Below, in pieces: positions 61,326 through 64,000 of a DNA stretch of 64,000 nucleotides. The stretch spans positions 1,302,001 through 1,366,000 of the forward strand of contig JADKKA010000022.1 of the NCBI GenBank assembly GCA_016720745.1, in the 5' to 3' direction. How positions within the stretch are numbered: the stretch's first letter is position 1; each line of letters opens with the position of its first letter. Origin of the DNA: Chitinophagaceae bacterium (GTDB lineage Bacteria; Bacteroidota; Bacteroidia; Chitinophagales; Chitinophagaceae). Made by a program: the position numbers and the translations under genes. A model generated the notes under the pieces. The model saw nothing but the letters and a program-made list of their open reading frames with translations. It was not told where the DNA came from and ran no database searches.

Positions 61326-63044
61326 TTGAAATACATTCACGGGTTCATTTTCAGCAGCTATAGCATCCTCCTGGCTACGGTATTATTATTACCAAGGAAT
61401 TCCTGCGGTCAGCTTTTGCAGGATAAACAAAAATTCAGCCGGCAGGATTCTCTCCGTGGCAGCCTGAACAGTAAAAGAAGCTGGTGGAATGTGGTGCATT
61501 ACAATTTGTATGTTACGCCTGATATCAGTCAGAAGACCATTCGCGGATGGAACCAGATCGGATTTGATGTGCTTAGCGGCGGACCCAAAAAAGTGATGCA
61601 GCTGGACCTTCAACAACCAATGGTGATCGACAGTATCATCTTCAACAATAAAAAAATCAAGCCTTTTAAAAGGGATGGGAATGCCTGGTACGTTGATTTC
61701 GGGAGTTATGATTTCGTAGCCGCCCGCACTGCCTTAGATAAAGGACATCCTGTTACCCTTTACAGCATGAAGGTCTACTTTCATGGCAAACCCCGTGAAG
61801 CAATCAATCCTCCCTGGGATGGTGGCTGGATATGGAAACAGGATGAAAAAGGTCGCCCCTGGATCACGGTTGCCTGTCAGGGATTGGGTGCCAGTGTATG
61901 GTATCCCTGTAAAGATCATCAAAGTGATGAACCGGATCAGGGTGCATTGATACAGGTAAAAGTCCCCAAAAGCCTGGTGGCTGTTTCCAATGGCAGACAA
62001 TATTCCAAAGACGACCAGCTGGATGGAAGCATGCTGTATACCTGGCAGGTGAAAAATCCCATCAACAATTACAATATTGTACCCTATATCGGTAACTATG
62101 TTCATTTTGCAGACAGTCTGACCGGCGAAAATGATCGTCAGTTAAGCCTGGATTACTGGGTACTCGATTATAACCTGGAGAAAGCCAAAAAACAATTTGG
62201 CCGCGATGTAAAACCCATGCTTAAAGCCTTTGAATACTGGTTTGGTCCCTACCCTTTTTATGAAGATGGATTTAAGCTGGTGGAGTCCTCTCACCTGGGA
62301 ATGGAACACCAGAGTGCCACCGCTTATGGCAATCATTATATGGACGGATATCTTGGCAGCGATTTATCCGGCAGCGGCTGGGGGTTGAAATGGGATTATA
62401 TTATTGTTCATGAAGCCGGACATGAATGGTTCGGCAATAATATCACCACCAATGATATTGCCGATATGTGGGTCCACGAAGGATTCACCATGTATTCCGA
62501 GCCACTGTTTATAGAATACCATTGGGGAAAAGAAGCAGCCAATGAATATGTACAGGGCATCCGGTTAAATATTGATAACGACAAGCCCCTGATCGGGCCA
62601 TATGGCGTTAACCAGGAAGGCAGCGGCGATATGTACAATAAAGGGGCGAATATGCTGCACACGATCAGACAGGTGATCAATAATGACACTGTATTCCGGA
62701 ATATTTTAAGAGGATTAAATAAGGACTTCTATCACCAGACAGTGGATTCTAAAATGGTAGAACAATATTTTTCTCAAAAAGCGGGAATCGATCTTTCAAA
62801 AATCTTTGACCAGTACCTGCGCACTGTGAAAATACCCGTATTGGAATACAAAATAACCGGCGACCGCTTATCAACCCGCTGGACTAATGTAGTCCCCGGC
62901 TTTACCATGCCTGTTAAGTTAACCACCGGTGAATGGATCTACCCCACCGAAAGCTGGAAAGCCATCCCTGTTCCCGCAGCTGTAAAAGCAAAGGGCTTGG
63001 AGCCGGATAAAAATTTTTATATTACCGTGCAAAAAACAAATTAA
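61326..63044 (+). CDS. M1-family metallopeptidase (aminopeptidase)
   Basis: A 572-residue secreted zinc peptidase. The zinc site is IIVHEAGHEWFGNNITTNDIADMWVHEGFTMYSEPLF (HExxH near 361, Glu in the second motif). The substrate-recognition segment LVESSHLGMEHQSATAYG is the M1 GxMEN-like position. The N-terminal beta domain starts after a signal peptide. No in-frame ATG precedes this domain, so the start is TTG 61326, and the preceding TAAATTTA (near 61298) fits a -7 box. Confidence 0.9.
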   Translation: MKYIHGFIFSSYSILLATVLLLPRNSCGQLLQDKQKFSRQDSLRGSLNSKRSWWNVVHYNLYVTPDISQKTIRGWNQIGFDVLSGGPKKVMQLDLQQPMVIDSIIFNNKKIKPFKRDGNAWYVDFGSYDFVAARTALDKGHPVTLYSMKVYFHGKPREAINPPWDGGWIWKQDEKGRPWITVACQGLGASVWYPCKDHQSDEPDQGALIQVKVPKSLVAVSNGRQYSKDDQLDGSMLYTWQVKNPINNYNIVPYIGNYVHFADSLTGENDRQLSLDYWVLDYNLEKAKKQFGRDVKPMLKAFEYWFGPYPFYEDGFKLVESSHLGMEHQSATAYGNHYMDGYLGSDLSGSGWGLKWDYIIVHEAGHEWFGNNITTNDIADMWVHEGFTMYSEPLFIEYHWGKEAANEYVQGIRLNIDNDKPLIGPYGVNQEGSGDMYNKGANMLHTIRQVINNDTVFRNILRGLNKDFYHQTVDSKMVEQYFSQKAGIDLSKIFDQYLRTVKIPVLEYKITGDRLSTRWTNVVPGFTMPVKLTTGEWIYPTESWKAIPVPAAVKAKGLEPDKNFYITVQKTN

Positions 63045-63058
63045 AGCAACCAGGTCCC

Positions 63059-63086
63059 CGTCTGACGTTTCACGTCTCACTTTTGA
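63059..63086 (+). repeat. Short period-7 run after the M1 peptidase gene
   Basis: Four heptads in register: CGTCTGA, CGTTTCA, CGTCTCA, CTTTTGA, starting 15 bases after the stop codon and ending 12 bases before the next ATG. Confidence 0.8.
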
Positions 63087-63098
63087 CCCCTACTACTC

Positions 63099-64000
63099 AT
63101 GAGCAATATCCGCAGGCAAAGCATCATTTCTTCATTAATCATTTACTTTGGCTTTGCCGTGGGCCTGCTGAATACTTATTTCTTTACCAAGCAGGGAATT
63201 TTTGAGAATAGTGAATTTGGCCTTTACAATGCCTTTATCGCCATTGCAACGCTGATGATGGCTGTATCCAATATGGCCATGCCCTCCTACATTTATAAGT
63301 TCTTCCCTTATTATAAAGATCATCTTGAGCCCAAAAAGAATGACCAGCTGAGCATTGCCATGGTGGTTGCACTGATTGGTTTTCTGCTGGTGCTGGTCGC
63401 CGGTTTGATTTTTAAAGGCATCGTGGTTAAAAAATATGTAACCAATGCGCCAGGTATTGTAACGCATTACCATTGGATCTTTGTACTTGGTTTTGGATTG
63501 CTGGTATATACCATCCTGGAAGCCTATGCCTGGCAGTTGCACAAATCTGTTTTCACCAATTTTCTACGGGAAGTGATGTGGCGTTTATTCACCACTGCGC
63601 TGATCACAATGTTTTCATTTGGCATCATCCGTAATTTTGATGATTTCATACGGGTCTTTTCTTTTAGTTACCCCTTTATTGCACTGATCCTGTTGCTTTA
63701 TCTTTTCTTTAGCGGCAAACTGCATTTTACCGGCATTATCAGTAAAGTAACCCGACGGTTTTCGGGGAGTATTTTCAAGCTCTGTCTCTTTGTTTATTCC
63801 GGTTCATTAATTTTTACTGTTTCCCTGGTTTTTGACTCACTGGTCATTACATCTAAATTAAAGGACGGGCTGGCCTGGCTCGCCGTTTACTCTGTCGCAC
63901 AAAATCTCGCAGCGATGATTCAGGTACCCCAGCGTGGGATTGTTGCCGCATCCATTGCGCATCTATCCCGGGCCTGGAAAGAAAAACAGATGGACAGGAT
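63099..64000 (+). CDS. Polysaccharide flippase/polytopic MATE-like transporter, 3' end outside window
   Basis: An ATG at 63099 opens a frame that runs to the window edge (300 codons). It begins MSNIRRQSIISSLIIYFGFAVGLLNTYFFT and continues with at least seven hydrophobic segments, alternating with short loops (NSEFGLYNAFIAIATLMMAVSNMAMPSY, VTNAPGIVTHYHW). The pattern matches Wzx-like/oligosaccharide flippases that move lipid-linked sugars across the inner membrane. It lies 54 bases after the M1 gene. Confidence 0.88.
   Translation, partial: MSNIRRQSIISSLIIYFGFAVGLLNTYFFTKQGIFENSEFGLYNAFIAIATLMMAVSNMAMPSYIYKFFPYYKDHLEPKKNDQLSIAMVVALIGFLLVLVAGLIFKGIVVKKYVTNAPGIVTHYHWIFVLGFGLLVYTILEAYAWQLHKSVFTNFLREVMWRLFTTALITMFSFGIIRNFDDFIRVFSFSYPFIALILLLYLFFSGKLHFTGIISKVTRRFSGSIFKLCLFVYSGSLIFTVSLVFDSLVITSKLKDGLAWLAVYSVAQNLAAMIQVPQRGIVAASIAHLSRAWKEKQMDR

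Overview
The window is chromosomal DNA of a member of the Bacteroidota, most likely a Chitinophagaceae-type bacterium. The signs are TonB-linked outer-membrane barrels with carboxypeptidase-regulatory N-domains, a type IX secretion (T9SS) surface protein, three LytS-type kinase/LytTR regulator pairs, a CxxxY-type CcmE, DUF3276/PUR and DUF4294 proteins, bacillithiol genes, and many promoters of the Bacteroidota form TTTG-N18 to 20-TAnnTTTG. No rRNA, transposase, integrase, phage gene or CRISPR array was seen; one tRNA (Ser, TGA) is present. Several genes use TTG or GTG starts or have their start fixed by the position of the -7 box.

Layout. 1-8.6 kb: the 3'-truncated start of a barrel protein, a short-chain dehydrogenase, a tiny basic protein, a secreted transglutaminase-like protein, LytTR pair 1, a YggS-type PLP protein, a secreted amidohydrolase and an acyl-CoA dehydrogenase. 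8.8-12.5 kb: ccmE-ccmF and a DUF4294 protein. 12.8-18.4 kb: bshB1, a secreted M20 peptidase, a DUF1801 protein, an anchored HEMTH protease-like protein, an HMA-AraC regulator and a DUF892 ferritin-like protein. 18.7-25.8 kb: desaturase, arginase-family enzyme, membrane protein, an unusual radical SAM protein, an EamA transporter, a second short-chain dehydrogenase and a TonB-like protein. 25.9-33.5 kb: folC, NUDIX, a BstA-type bacillithiol transferase, FKBP, a GlmU-like protein, ribosomal protein L31 type B and yajQ.

33.6-40.9 kb is a co-oriented block: LytTR pair 2 followed by two tandem paralogous TonB-dependent barrel proteins. 41-44 kb: threonine aldolase, pgi and a small secreted protein. 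44.2-48.1 kb: a 1139-residue T9SS cargo protein and the PUR-domain protein. 48.6-54.1 kb: an ABC exporter, tRNA-Ser, LytTR pair 3 and a beta-lactamase-fold hydrolase. 54.2-64 kb: a LacI regulator, a CBS protein, MutS2, a lipoprotein PPC domain, lipoprotein MsrA, a peptide-binding lipoprotein, an M1 aminopeptidase and the start of a polysaccharide flippase.

The most unusual feature is not a protein. Several intergenic regions carry modular short-repeat cassettes read in the sense of the upstream gene. A period-7 array starts at or within a few bases of the stop codon (words such as GAGTGGC, CAGTCGT or CGTCTGA). In three loci it is followed by period-8 AATATCNN units, a partly palindromic core beginning CCTTCGCTAAGG, and a second period-7 CAATACC array ending near the next gene. 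Different loci use different words but keep the period, order and orientation. Other points of note are an apparent frameshift that removes the C-terminus of kinase 2, terminator/promoter fusions, and three convergent gene pairs whose stop codons overlap by four bases.
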